A stretch of 64,000 bases of DNA from Lentisphaerae bacterium GWF2_50_93 (GTDB lineage: Bacteria; Verrucomicrobiota; Lentisphaeria; Victivallales; GWF2-50-93): assembly GCA_001804815.1 (NCBI GenBank), contig MHBI01000012.1, positions 1 to 64,000 on the forward strand. Reading direction: 5' to 3'. The position numbers and the translations under genes were made by a program. The stretch's first letter is position 1, and every line of letters starts with the position of its first letter. Below, in pieces: positions 8,551 to 16,428 of this stretch. The notes beneath the pieces are model-generated. The model searched no databases. It was not told where the DNA came from and saw only the letters and a list, made by a program, of their open reading frames with translations.

Positions 8551-9324
8551 TTACGCCTCATCTTTAAATTTAATATATCGAGGCATTAGATTTATCCTAT
8601 CTCCAAAGTTTTGAATTACATCATCAATCCATGTATCTCGTAATATTTTGGTATCATCGACATTATCAGAATCTTCAAATTTATATCCAGCAAGCCTCTC
8701 TCCAAATATCATCCATTCATTTTCATCATCCTCATCAATTTCTGGTTCTTGATCTATTAGCCTTGAAAGAACATCGCGTAATACTTCAGGGAACACCAAT
8801 GCAGCAAAGTCGGGATCATTTTTTACAATGCTTGTAACATCTCGCACTGTATTAATCCTGCTATTAACTTGCAACACTGGTCGAGTTGGTTCGCTCCAAT
8901 CAATTTTCCAAGCAAGATTTTTAAGATCGCACGGATAAACAGGAAGAATACATTTATTCCTTTTTTCGCTTTCCAAAAGCGACACTGGTCGAATTTTATC
9001 ACGCCATGCTTTTATAGGATGAAGCTCGTCTTTTTCATCAATTATCTTTAAACGAAAAAGTATCGGCTCCATAGGTCCAAAATCTGATAATATAAATTTA
9101 CATATACAAGTTTGCTTAGATAATTGACCAAGCCCAAACCTCATAATCCTTGGCCCCCTGTATGCTTCGAGCCAGACAGTTGAGTGGTCGGAAATATCGG
9201 ATATTTTATCCTTGTGGAGTTTTACTTGAATTGAAGAAGGATTATCAAGAGTCTCCTGTATCTTCAAATCAAAAGTGTCGTTATTTAATTTTCTTCTTCC
9301 TGTATAATTGAAAGAGGCCTTCAT
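8551..9324 (-). CDS. Unknown protein between GHKL ATPase and DUF6339-like gene
   Basis: 257 residues, no recognised family. The N-terminal part (MKASFNYTGRRKLNNDTFDL) looks beta-rich. A very acidic stretch EPEIDEDDENEWMIFGERLAGYKF sits near residues 192-215, and the protein ends in basic NLMPRYIKFKDEA. No signal peptide or membrane helix. The start codon overlaps the ATPase stop (TAATG) with GGAGG just upstream, so translation is coupled and the two proteins are probably made in fixed ratio. It may be an adaptor or clamp-type partner of the ATPase; this is inference from coupling only. Confidence 0.6.
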   Translation of the reverse strand: MKASFNYTGRRKLNNDTFDLKIQETLDNPSSIQVKLHKDKISDISDHSTVWLEAYRGPRIMRFGLGQLSKQTCICKFILSDFGPMEPILFRLKIIDEKDELHPIKAWRDKIRPVSLLESEKRNKCILPVYPCDLKNLAWKIDWSEPTRPVLQVNSRINTVRDVTSIVKNDPDFAALVFPEVLRDVLSRLIDQEPEIDEDDENEWMIFGERLAGYKFEDSDNVDDTKILRDTWIDDVIQNFGDRINLMPRYIKFKDEA

Positions 9325-11297
9325 TAGTTGTCCTCCGCGTTAATATCATCAAACTCATGATTAACAACTGTGTGAAGATCCCTTTTTGGATCAAACCCAG
9401 TAATATTAATTGTAAAAGCTTTCTCTCTAATATTAACTAAAAGCTTATTAGGTTCACGCAGTATTTCTTCACAGCCTACCATCTCAACATTAACATTCCC
9501 TTTATCATCAGTAAGATCAAAATCTGCTGGATGAAATGCAGAAAAAGGATTGCCTGCAACAAGTTCATATGCAATACGAATAGAAACACGGTCGGGAATC
9601 TTAGATGCTTCTGGCAAAAGCGATATTTTAAAACCCGTCTTTGACAACATTTTTTCCGTTTTCAAATATCTAGTTTTTGAAGGTCCTGGTCCAGGACCTA
9701 GTGGAGGTTTGCTTTTGCCTCTTCTATTTGATAACTCCTTAGTTATTGAATTATCATCATGAGGATCGGGAAGACCAAATATATCATTCAGTAAATTCTC
9801 TAGAACTTCATTCTCAACTTTCCCAAGTACATTTGCTAATCTAAACGCAGAGCGTTTTATATAATCTAACAAGGAATTGCCGGGAGAATATTTCTTATGA
9901 AAATGCTTTGTTGTTGAAAGCCATTTTGTATGAGCAGGATTCTCTGCATCACCAAGAAATTCAGTCAAAACCGAATCCTCTGCTAAAACCAAAGCCCTGA
10001 TTCCAGGTTCACGGATATAACTTTCTCCAATTATAGTTAATCCATCTCGTATAAACGTTTCATCAGGACGATCAAGATCAATATCTTTCTGAAGATATAC
10101 TAAGAAGGAAGTAGATATAGCTTTCCCTTCCTTTCTTTTTCTTATTGAAACCGGTACTTTCAGTACTATTATTTTTCCTGAACGAAACAATTCGCTGGCT
10201 TTCTTCAGCTCTTCAGGAGAGCTAAATAATTGAGATACAAGTGGATTACCGTATGATTGCGGTTCTAATAAATTGAAACAAACCGCCGTTTCTTCGGTTT
10301 TAATATTCCTTAATTCTCTGCAAAATTCGATGCGATGCAGCGTAGACTTAACTTCATTTTCCGGAAGCCATGATATTTTAGATGCAACATCACTAATGGT
10401 TTCTCTGGAAATAAGAACCTTTTCATTTTTGCTAGATACTTCAACCTCAAGTGCGCCTCTCAATATCTCCCAAAAGTAATGAACAATTACACTATAAACT
10501 AATTTCCCATTGGTTATAGATTCTTCCGGAAAAGGAACAACTAATGATAAGCCAGGCTCATTAACAGTTCTTTTAATATTAAAACAGTTTATGAAATCTG
10601 AAATGACATCTTTATCAACTTCTGGCATCGCTAAATACTTATATTCACTATCAGGATAATTTGCAAAATATCCTTCTGATTGATATTCACATCCTTTTAT
10701 AGAGTGTATCGCTAGGACAGAACGCCCAATAAGTGCCGGAATAAAGGTTTTTTCTTGTATGCTATAACAAAAAAAGGACCGAATACCTGAAGATGCTGGA
10801 TAAACTATCTTTCCTAAACCCCATCGACCTCTATCGCCTGCTTTTTTACCAGTCCTTCCAACATTTCTTATGAACCAATAAAAATCATTGCGATTTTCTG
10901 GCGTACTTATTCCCTCCGGATCTTTTGTAACAGCGGGATCTCCTTTAAGGCCTGTTGTATTAAAATCTTCTATTGTTAAGTATGACATAGGAACGTTTAG
11001 AGGTATTGCGTCTTTGCTTAATTCCTCAAGAGTTTTAGTCGCATTTAAATGAAGATCCAATCCCTTCAGCCACACACTCGCCTTAGAATGAACAAGCATA
11101 TCTTTATCACTGGACAAATAATAACGTACTTTTACAGGTCCAACTACCCCCTTTCTTTTAGCATCAAGTCGATTTTGAATATCCTCTCTAACAAGAGCAT
11201 CAACAACATCTGCCAACGCTTCGCTTCTGAAAAATTCTAGATGAGAGGGGTCAACCTTTGTCATTTCTGGTGTTATCTGGTTAAACTTCCATTCCAT
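9324..11297 (-). CDS. GHKL (MutL/HSP90-like) ATPase of a methyltransferase-linked cluster
   Basis: 657 residues. The Bergerat ATP fold is visible in order: N box REDIQNRLDA (37-46, with Glu38 and Asn42), second motif IEDFNTTGLKGD (109-120, D-x-N-T-T-G), and the glycine lid GRWGLGK (157-163). A transducer-like middle follows, then a Pro/Gly-rich linker (KPPLGPGPGPSKTR) and a beta-rich C-terminal domain. Such stand-alone GHKL ATPases with methyltransferases are described for the MutL/MORC-like restriction-modification systems. ATP-driven dimer closure on DNA is the family's usual behaviour. The ATG at 11297 is seven bases after AGGAG. It heads the operon, 67 bp downstream of the VapC gene. No helicase or PD-(D/E)XK nuclease is encoded nearby, which makes the composition unusual. 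Confidence 0.82.
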   Translation of the reverse strand: MEWKFNQITPEMTKVDPSHLEFFRSEALADVVDALVREDIQNRLDAKRKGVVGPVKVRYYLSSDKDMLVHSKASVWLKGLDLHLNATKTLEELSKDAIPLNVPMSYLTIEDFNTTGLKGDPAVTKDPEGISTPENRNDFYWFIRNVGRTGKKAGDRGRWGLGKIVYPASSGIRSFFCYSIQEKTFIPALIGRSVLAIHSIKGCEYQSEGYFANYPDSEYKYLAMPEVDKDVISDFINCFNIKRTVNEPGLSLVVPFPEESITNGKLVYSVIVHYFWEILRGALEVEVSSKNEKVLISRETISDVASKISWLPENEVKSTLHRIEFCRELRNIKTEETAVCFNLLEPQSYGNPLVSQLFSSPEELKKASELFRSGKIIVLKVPVSIRKRKEGKAISTSFLVYLQKDIDLDRPDETFIRDGLTIIGESYIREPGIRALVLAEDSVLTEFLGDAENPAHTKWLSTTKHFHKKYSPGNSLLDYIKRSAFRLANVLGKVENEVLENLLNDIFGLPDPHDDNSITKELSNRRGKSKPPLGPGPGPSKTRYLKTEKMLSKTGFKISLLPEASKIPDRVSIRIAYELVAGNPFSAFHPADFDLTDDKGNVNVEMVGCEEILREPNKLLVNIREKAFTINITGFDPKRDLHTVVNHEFDDINAEDN

Positions 11298-11364
11298 ATA
11301 CAAACTCCTGTATTTAGGTTAAATACAATATATAGAGAATATTTTCATAAAACTGATGGCGACA

Positions 11365-11769
11365 TTAGATCCATTTAATACTTAATTCTTTTTCGAGTTC
11401 ATTAAATTCCGGATCCCCAGTCAGAAGTTCAGCTTTTTTTGCCTTTGAGAGAGATGCCACGAATGCGCTGGCTAGGGAAAACCTGTATTTGAACTTGAAT
11501 TCAGCCGCAAGGTTCGCAAGTTCGATGTCGGCAGGAACTAACTCAATCGGAAGTCGTCTAATGGAAGAGGATGCAGTCTCCCATCCACCGACCCCGCTCT
11601 TCCTCTTTGAAATATATGCAACTTCGGCCCAACTAACCATACTTATGAATATTTCGGCCTTGCCATTGAGTGCATGGACAAGAACTTCCTTCACCTTTTC
11701 AGCTCCAGGCTCGTTATATAGATATGCCAAAACTGCATAGCTGTCGAGAACGTATTTTTTCATTTTCAT
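11365..11769 (-). CDS. vapC: PIN-domain toxin, VapC family
   Basis: About 135 residues. KKYVLDSYAVLAYLYNEPGAE gives the first PIN aspartate, ISMVSWAEVAY the conserved Glu, SLASAFVASLSKAKKAELLTGDPEF the remaining acidic positions (the usual D-x-x-(x)A is here S-L-A-S-A, while TGDPEF is intact). VapC toxins are Mg-dependent RNases, typically cutting tRNA or rRNA. The start overlaps the antitoxin stop as ATGA; an ATG six bases later is also possible. The replacement of the usual Asp in the third motif by Ser could reduce activity. It pairs with the AbrB-type antitoxin upstream. Confidence 0.85.
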   Translation of the reverse strand: MKMKKYVLDSYAVLAYLYNEPGAEKVKEVLVHALNGKAEIFISMVSWAEVAYISKRKSGVGGWETASSSIRRLPIELVPADIELANLAAEFKFKYRFSLASAFVASLSKAKKAELLTGDPEFNELEKELSIKWI

Positions 11770-12005
11770 TTCCCCTTTTCTACTTCTTCCTTGCGGTCCT
11801 TGAGAAGTTCCTCGGTGGCCGAACCATCCTTGGACTTGAGAATACCACACAGGGAATTAACAAATGTTTCAGTAACCGGCTGAATTGTTATCTTTCCGTC
11901 CAGTTCCTCAAATACTATTTTTGTTCCAGTGGTTATAGAATATTTCTTGCGGAGCTTGGAAGGGATTACCAACTGTCCTTTTGATGTAACCTGTGAAATC
12001 ATCAT
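11766..12005 (-). CDS. vapB: AbrB/SpoVT-type antitoxin, VapB family
   Basis: 79 residues. The N-terminal swapped-hairpin DNA-binding domain is clear: SQVTSKGQLVIPSKLRKKYS then TGTKIVFEELDGKITIQPV. The C-terminal tail (SLCGILKSKDGSATEELLKD) should wrap the toxin. Good site AGAGGTGATATT before the ATG at 12005. Overlaps vapC by four bases. Antitoxins of this type repress their own promoter, which must lie in 12006-12060. The tail is nearly repeated in the relic at 3828-4064, showing a related locus once existed nearby. Confidence 0.9.
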   Translation of the reverse strand: MMISQVTSKGQLVIPSKLRKKYSITTGTKIVFEELDGKITIQPVTETFVNSLCGILKSKDGSATEELLKDRKEEVEKGK

Positions 12006-12248
12006 AATATCACCTCTTGTTGTATTATATCATACACTGTTTTATTAATAAGTCAAGTTATAACAGTTGGATTATTTTTAAACGTAAGACATTTCGCGAT
12101 AAACGACCTACCCATTATACAGTGCGAGGCTACCTAGGCGAGCGATTTCCGGGCTCAAGGATAAAGATGCCGCCTGGCAGAAATTTGCATTCAGCAATTG
12201 TCGTATTATTTTTTAACCTTTTACACCTCTAAAATTGGAGAAACAATT

Positions 12249-13541
12249 GTGAAGAGAATTATTTCATCTGCCGTTCTGGTTTATTTCCTTCTGGTGGTTT
12301 CATCGTTGATGGCCGCGGAAATTGCCGTCGAGCCGGGGAATCAGACCGGAGTCTATAAGAGCGGAGAAGAGGCTTCATGGAATATCAGCATCAAGAACAG
12401 TGAAAACGGAGCCAATGGCCAGGTGTCCTATACTGTTTCTGATGGAGGATCTACGAAAGTAGCCGAAGGAAAGGTCGACGTCAAGGACGGTAAGGCTGTC
12501 GTCAAAGCCACCAAGAAGGAACCTGGGACTCTGCTGCTCAGCGTGAACTATGGAAAAGATAAGGGACTCGGTGGCGCAGTGTTCGACTGGACTGGAATAA
12601 AGCCGTCGGCCGAAGAACCGGCTGACTTTGACAAGTTCTGGCAGGACAAGATCGCCGGGCTTGAGGCTGTGCCGATGAATGTCCAGCTGGAAAAACTGGA
12701 CGAGCCCGGAGATGTGGATTACTGGAAGATCACCATGGACAACGTCAATGGTTCCAAAATCTACGGACAGCTCGCCAAATCCAAGAACAAGGAAGGGAAA
12801 CTGCCTGCCATCCTCCAGGTCCAGTGGGCCGGAGTATATCCTTTGAAAAGGGAATGGGTGACCGGGTTCGCCAAACAAGGCTGGTTGGCGATGAACATCA
12901 TCGCCCACGATATCCCGATTGACAAGGACGAGGCATTCTACAAGGAACAGAACGATGGTGCGTTGAAGGATTATTCCCACCAGGGAAATGACGACAGGGA
13001 CAAGAGTTATTTCCTGCGGATGTATCTGTCCTGCTACCGGGCTGTTGAATACTTGAGCCAGCGTCCCGACTGGGATGGCAGGACCCTGTTCGTCACCGGT
13101 GGCAGCCAGGGCGGCCTGCAGGCCGTGATGGTTGCCGGGCTGAACCATAAGGTTACCGCAATAGCGGCAAGTGTCCCTGCGGGCTGTGACCATACCGGCG
13201 ATCTGGTCGGGCGGGCGTCCGGCTGGCCCAAATGGATCCGCAGTGTGGATGGAAAAGACAAGGACAAGGTTATTGCCGCCAGCAAGTATTATGATGTCGT
13301 GAATTTCGCGCGCCGGGTCAAATGTCCGGCACTGGTCGGTATTGGACTCATTGACAACACATGCCCTCCCGCAGGGACGATAGCGATGTTCAACCAGATT
13401 CCGGGCACCGAAAAGCGCCTGGTCATCTGTCCGCTGGCCGAACACCAGAACAAGAACAACTCCCATACCCCCTACTACCAGGTCTATGGCAAGTGGACCG
13501 ACGCATTGAGCCGGGGGAAACCGCTGGATATGGGGAAGTGA
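12249..13541 (+). CDS. Secreted acetyl xylan esterase (AXE1, CE7-like)
   Basis: About 430 residues with an N-terminal signal peptide (KRIISSAVLVYFLLVVSSLMA). A beta-sandwich-like region of about 110 residues comes first, then the CE7 alpha/beta-hydrolase: nucleophile elbow GGSQGG, acid in GIGLIDNTCPP, and His in PLAEHQNKN. CE7 enzymes remove acetyl groups from xylan and acetylated oligosaccharides. The GTG at 12249 was chosen because GGAG lies nine bases upstream and it begins directly at the signal peptide. The N-terminal added domain is longer than in cytosolic CE7 enzymes and may help bind polysaccharide. Single gene, GC-richer than the preceding cluster, so likely host core. Confidence 0.88.
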   Translation: MKRIISSAVLVYFLLVVSSLMAAEIAVEPGNQTGVYKSGEEASWNISIKNSENGANGQVSYTVSDGGSTKVAEGKVDVKDGKAVVKATKKEPGTLLLSVNYGKDKGLGGAVFDWTGIKPSAEEPADFDKFWQDKIAGLEAVPMNVQLEKLDEPGDVDYWKITMDNVNGSKIYGQLAKSKNKEGKLPAILQVQWAGVYPLKREWVTGFAKQGWLAMNIIAHDIPIDKDEAFYKEQNDGALKDYSHQGNDDRDKSYFLRMYLSCYRAVEYLSQRPDWDGRTLFVTGGSQGGLQAVMVAGLNHKVTAIAASVPAGCDHTGDLVGRASGWPKWIRSVDGKDKDKVIAASKYYDVVNFARRVKCPALVGIGLIDNTCPPAGTIAMFNQIPGTEKRLVICPLAEHQNKNNSHTPYYQVYGKWTDALSRGKPLDMGK

Positions 13542-13812
13542 TCAGTAAGCAGTGAGCAGACGGCAGACGGCAGAGGACAGAAGTCGGTAATCAGTGGACC
13601 GAGGTCGGATTACGGATTACGGTCTTAAGAGCTCCTCAGGCAAACATATTTTACCCATCGTGAGGCAATCGGGAAGCTAATTATTCCTACTTGGCGGCGG
13701 AGTTTATCCCGATTCTGCAAGTGACATCGGGATGCCTTTGTGCGAGAATATTCTTATCCCTGTCATCTGCGGGTAAGACATACAGGAAAAGCTAGATATC
13801 TGAAAAGATTAC
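13542..13812. repeat. Intergenic repeat-rich spacer
   Basis: No gene seen. It contains low-complexity tandem motifs (GACGGCAGACGGCAGA, GGATTACGGATTACGG) and an inverted, diverged copy of repeat material found near 2060-2115 and 3600-3690 (GGCGGAGTTTATCCCGATT, GACATCGGGATGCCTTTGTG). Confidence 0.5.
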
Positions 13813-13862
13813 CCTTGTATTATTACATCTTTAATGATATTATAGCCTTGTACTATTACATC
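13813..13862 (+). promoter_or_regulatory. Paired 17-bp direct repeats upstream of an ATPase gene
   Basis: CCTTGTATTATTACATC at 13813-13829 and CCTTGTACTATTACATC at 13846-13862 differ at one base and start 33 bp apart, close to three helical turns, ending 16 bp before the ATG at 13879. The position and spacing suit a dimeric or tandem regulator binding over the promoter. The regulator is unknown. Confidence 0.5.
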
Positions 13863-13878
13863 AAATGAGGTTGAACCT

Positions 13879-15186
13879 ATGAAACGCAAAATCGACAAGT
13901 ATCTACTGGAATGGAAATCGCGTCAGGGGCACAAACCCCTCGTACTGCGTGGAGCCAGGCAGGTCGGCAAGACCTTTTCCATATCGGAATTCGGTCGCCA
14001 GGATTTTGAGAACTTCATACATGTCGACTTCGAACTTGACCGGGGATTCCGGAAAATATTCGACGGCGAGCTGTCACCTTCAAACATTCTTTTCCAGATC
14101 GAGGCATATACTGGCAGGACCTGCATCCCGGGCAAGACGCTTCTTTTCCTTGATGAGATACAATCATGCCCCCGCGCCATGATGTCACTGCGCTATTTCC
14201 ATGAGATGATGCCGGAACTGCACGTGATCGCGGCCGGCTCAATGCTTGAATTCGCGCTTGAGGACAGTTCATTTCCAGTCGGCCGCGTCGAATTTGCGTG
14301 GCTGAGGCCGCTCTGCCTTGAGGAATTCCTATGGGCACTCGGTCACGAAAAACTGGCATCCCAGCTGCCGGGCATTGATTCCGAAAAACCGCTGCCGGAC
14401 GCGCTATACGCGAAATTCATGGAGAACCTTAAGCTGTATTTACTCGTAGGAGGAATGCCCGAGGCAGTGAAGAACTTCGCGTCCGGCAGATCATTGTCCC
14501 CTGTGACTGAAATTCACCGCTCCCTGTGCCACGCCTATTTCCAGGATTTCGCGAAATACTCCTCACGCATCGACCGCGACTGCCTTGAACACGTCTTTGA
14601 ACAGCTCCCTCCGTCCGTCGGGAACAACATAAAATACACCACCCTCTATCCGGAGAAGCGCATAGAGAAGATCAAGGCCGCGCTGCTCACGCTCGAAAAA
14701 GCCCTGATAATCCAGAAGATATATTCCAGTTCCGCGAATGGCCTTCCTCTTGGCGCGGATTCCTCAGCAAAGACATTCAAGGCGCTCTTCCTCGACATCG
14801 GCCTCATGCAGCATCTCTGCGGAGTGGCGGCACGGGATATCATTGACAGCGCAGACCTCCTGGACGTGTATCGCGGCGCTCTCGCGGAACAGTTTGTCGG
14901 GCAGGAACTGCTTGCCCATGCCGGCGGCTCCGAGAACGGGAAGATGTACTACTGGTCAAGACCCCAGAAAAGCAGTTCGGCGGAGGTCGATTATCTGCTC
15001 GTCAGGAATGGTGAAATAATTCCCGTGGAAGTCAAGAGCGGCTCGCTTGGAAGACTGAAGAGCCTCCAGGTCTTCATGGACGAGCATCCATCCGTAAGGC
15101 ATGGTGTTGTCATGTCTTCTTCAAACGTCAGGACAATCCCCGGGAACCCGGTGAAGATACTTCCTCTTTTCGCAAAACTCGGTTGA
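13879..15186 (+). CDS. AAA_14/DUF4143 ATPase with nuclease-like C-terminus
   Basis: 435 residues. Walker A GARQVGKTFS at about 25-34, Walker B LLFLDEIQSCP at about 90-100, VIAAGSMLEFAL sensor segment, LEEFLWALG linker, and the C-terminal DUF4143 region ending with SSSAEVDYLLVRNGEIIPVEVKSG (E-x-D...x-V-E-V-K, a PD-(D/E)XK-like core). This is the most canonical member of the three such ATPases here. Biological role unknown in the family. Start supported by GAGG before the ATG and by the paired repeats at 13813-13862. Monocistronic. Confidence 0.88.
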   Translation: MKRKIDKYLLEWKSRQGHKPLVLRGARQVGKTFSISEFGRQDFENFIHVDFELDRGFRKIFDGELSPSNILFQIEAYTGRTCIPGKTLLFLDEIQSCPRAMMSLRYFHEMMPELHVIAAGSMLEFALEDSSFPVGRVEFAWLRPLCLEEFLWALGHEKLASQLPGIDSEKPLPDALYAKFMENLKLYLLVGGMPEAVKNFASGRSLSPVTEIHRSLCHAYFQDFAKYSSRIDRDCLEHVFEQLPPSVGNNIKYTTLYPEKRIEKIKAALLTLEKALIIQKIYSSSANGLPLGADSSAKTFKALFLDIGLMQHLCGVAARDIIDSADLLDVYRGALAEQFVGQELLAHAGGSENGKMYYWSRPQKSSSAEVDYLLVRNGEIIPVEVKSGSLGRLKSLQVFMDEHPSVRHGVVMSSSNVRTIPGNPVKILPLFAKLG

Positions 15187-15497
15187 AGTCCTAGAGCAAG
15201 GATAACATGCTCACCACGAAGGTCATGAAAATGTTCTCGCACAAAGCCACTAAGCACACAAAGAAACATTAAGCTTCACGATACCTTCAAGATAAAATGA
15301 AAATATGGGCTGCGGAAAAGGATTGTCCGAAGCGGCCTTCCAAAGGAGTGCCTGGAAACGGAATCCAAAAGTATCTGCCCACAGATAACACAGATAAATA
15401 CTTCATATGGAGATTCCGGGAGAAACCGAGATTCCAACTGAATCGGCTCAGGCAAACTTGTTTGCCCTGGTGCTGATTGGGGACGTTCCCACTTATG

Positions 15498-15774
15498 GGA
15501 ACCTCTAAAAATTCGCATTTGGCGCGTTGCGGAAGATTTTTGAAAGCTCAAAAAGAATTTCTGATGGTAGGCGTATCCAAGGCGATACGCCGACTGAAGA
15601 ACATTCTTTCTTGAGCCAAAAAGATCCGCAACCCAAAGGGCAACAAGTTCTTATGGATTCTGGCTTCGTCTGGAACTCAGTCACAGCCCGTTTCAGGGCT
15701 GCTCCTGAATTCCGTTCCTCGCCATAAGTCCATAATTTATTGTTGCGCGCCATATGCCAATTTTTAGAGGTTCC
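15498..15774. mobile_element. MITE-like element with 30-bp terminal inverted repeats
   Basis: Terminal arms begin GGAACCTCTAAAAATT at 15498 and, on the other strand, from 15774. The next 14 bases also match apart from about three differences (CGCATTTGGCGCG versus GGCATATGGCGCG). Perfect 6-bp direct duplications CTTATG flank it at 15492-15497 and 15775-15780. It is 277 bp, with no transposase domain in either strand. It is a non-autonomous element mobilised in trans by a transposase not present in this window. The remaining intergenic DNA, 15187-15491 and 15781-16261, holds only repeat fragments (one near 15896-15945 is an inverted relative of 690-745). Confidence 0.85.
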
Positions 15775-16261
15775 CTTATGTTGTTTGAATCTAGCCAGAT
15801 GCGGATTATAATTGCGGTTTTTAACGCCTTAAATGCGATTTTATGGGCATAAATTGATTTTAACAGAGAATTCCGGATGCTGGGGAAATACATGTTTGCC
15901 AGGGACTTGCACTGACTAAAACCGAAACAATACATGTTCTCTCGCACAAAGGCACAGGGGCGCAAAGTAAGAACATTAAAATTCCTATCCCTCTGCATCG
16001 CTGCCTGCAGCGAGTTTGTCGAACCTGCGCGAGAACTTCTTCTGCGGCTGTGCTGCATATAGCATTCGGAAAAATTTTTAATTCTTGGAGATTGTAGTCA
16101 AGCAGGGCCTGCTTCTTGGACGTAGAGGAATTGTTTGCGTTTATTTTCCATTGGATGGCGTGCCGAGACGAAGCAAGGAGCGACAAAGTCCGTCTCCGCC
16201 TGCAAGTTTTTTTGGCTTCGACGCGGCAGCCTTCGTTATGCGCTCTGCTCCTAACGAAGAA

Positions 16262-16336
16262 TGGTAGCGGGGGTTGGAATCGAACCAACTGCCTCCAGGT
16301 TATGAGCCTGACGAGCTACCAATGCTCTACCCCGCA
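16262..16336 (-). tRNA. Initiator tRNA-fMet (CAU)
   Basis: 75 nt with encoded CCA. Cloverleaf: acceptor TGCGGGG/CCCCGCT, D arm GAGC-ATTGGTA-GCTC, anticodon arm TCAGG-CTCATAA-CCTGG, T arm GTTGG-TTCGATT-CCAAC. Initiator hallmarks: the 1:72 position is unpaired (T·T) and the D stem has A11-T24. Of the three G-C pairs expected at the base of the anticodon stem only two are present, with A29-T41 in place of the first. It stands alone, with a good promoter 20 bp upstream. Confidence 0.92.
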
Positions 16337-16356
16337 ATATCGGTAAGACAGTAAAT

Positions 16357-16385
16357 AGTATACCCCATTGCGCCGAAAATTTCAA
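16357..16385 (-). promoter_or_regulatory. Sigma70-type promoter for the initiator tRNA
   Basis: TTGAAA, 17-bp spacer, TATACT on the minus strand, with the -10 box about 20 bp ahead of the tRNA 5' end. The spacer includes part of an inverted repeat CCCCATTGCGC...GCGCAATGGGG (about 16363-16396), which may also end transcription of the upstream oxidoreductase gene. Confidence 0.7.
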
Positions 16386-16428
16386 GCGCAATGGGGCATA
16401 TAAATCAACAATCATCTGTTTTTATAGA

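Noticed and set aside
4069..11297. Cluster as a standard BREX, DISARM or Z1/MORC system
   Set aside because: No PglX/PglZ/BrxL, no DrmA/DrmB, no Z1 helicase and no recognisable PD-(D/E)XK nuclease.
12375..13466. Long open frame (363 codons) antisense to the acetyl xylan esterase
   Set aside because: It is a mirror of a GC-rich real gene, with no ribosome-binding site and no protein-like features.
15505..15753. Short frames inside the MITE
   Set aside because: They span the terminal repeats and show no transposase motif.
16085..16346. Frames over the initiator tRNA gene
   Set aside because: Coincide with the tRNA and adjacent repeat DNA.
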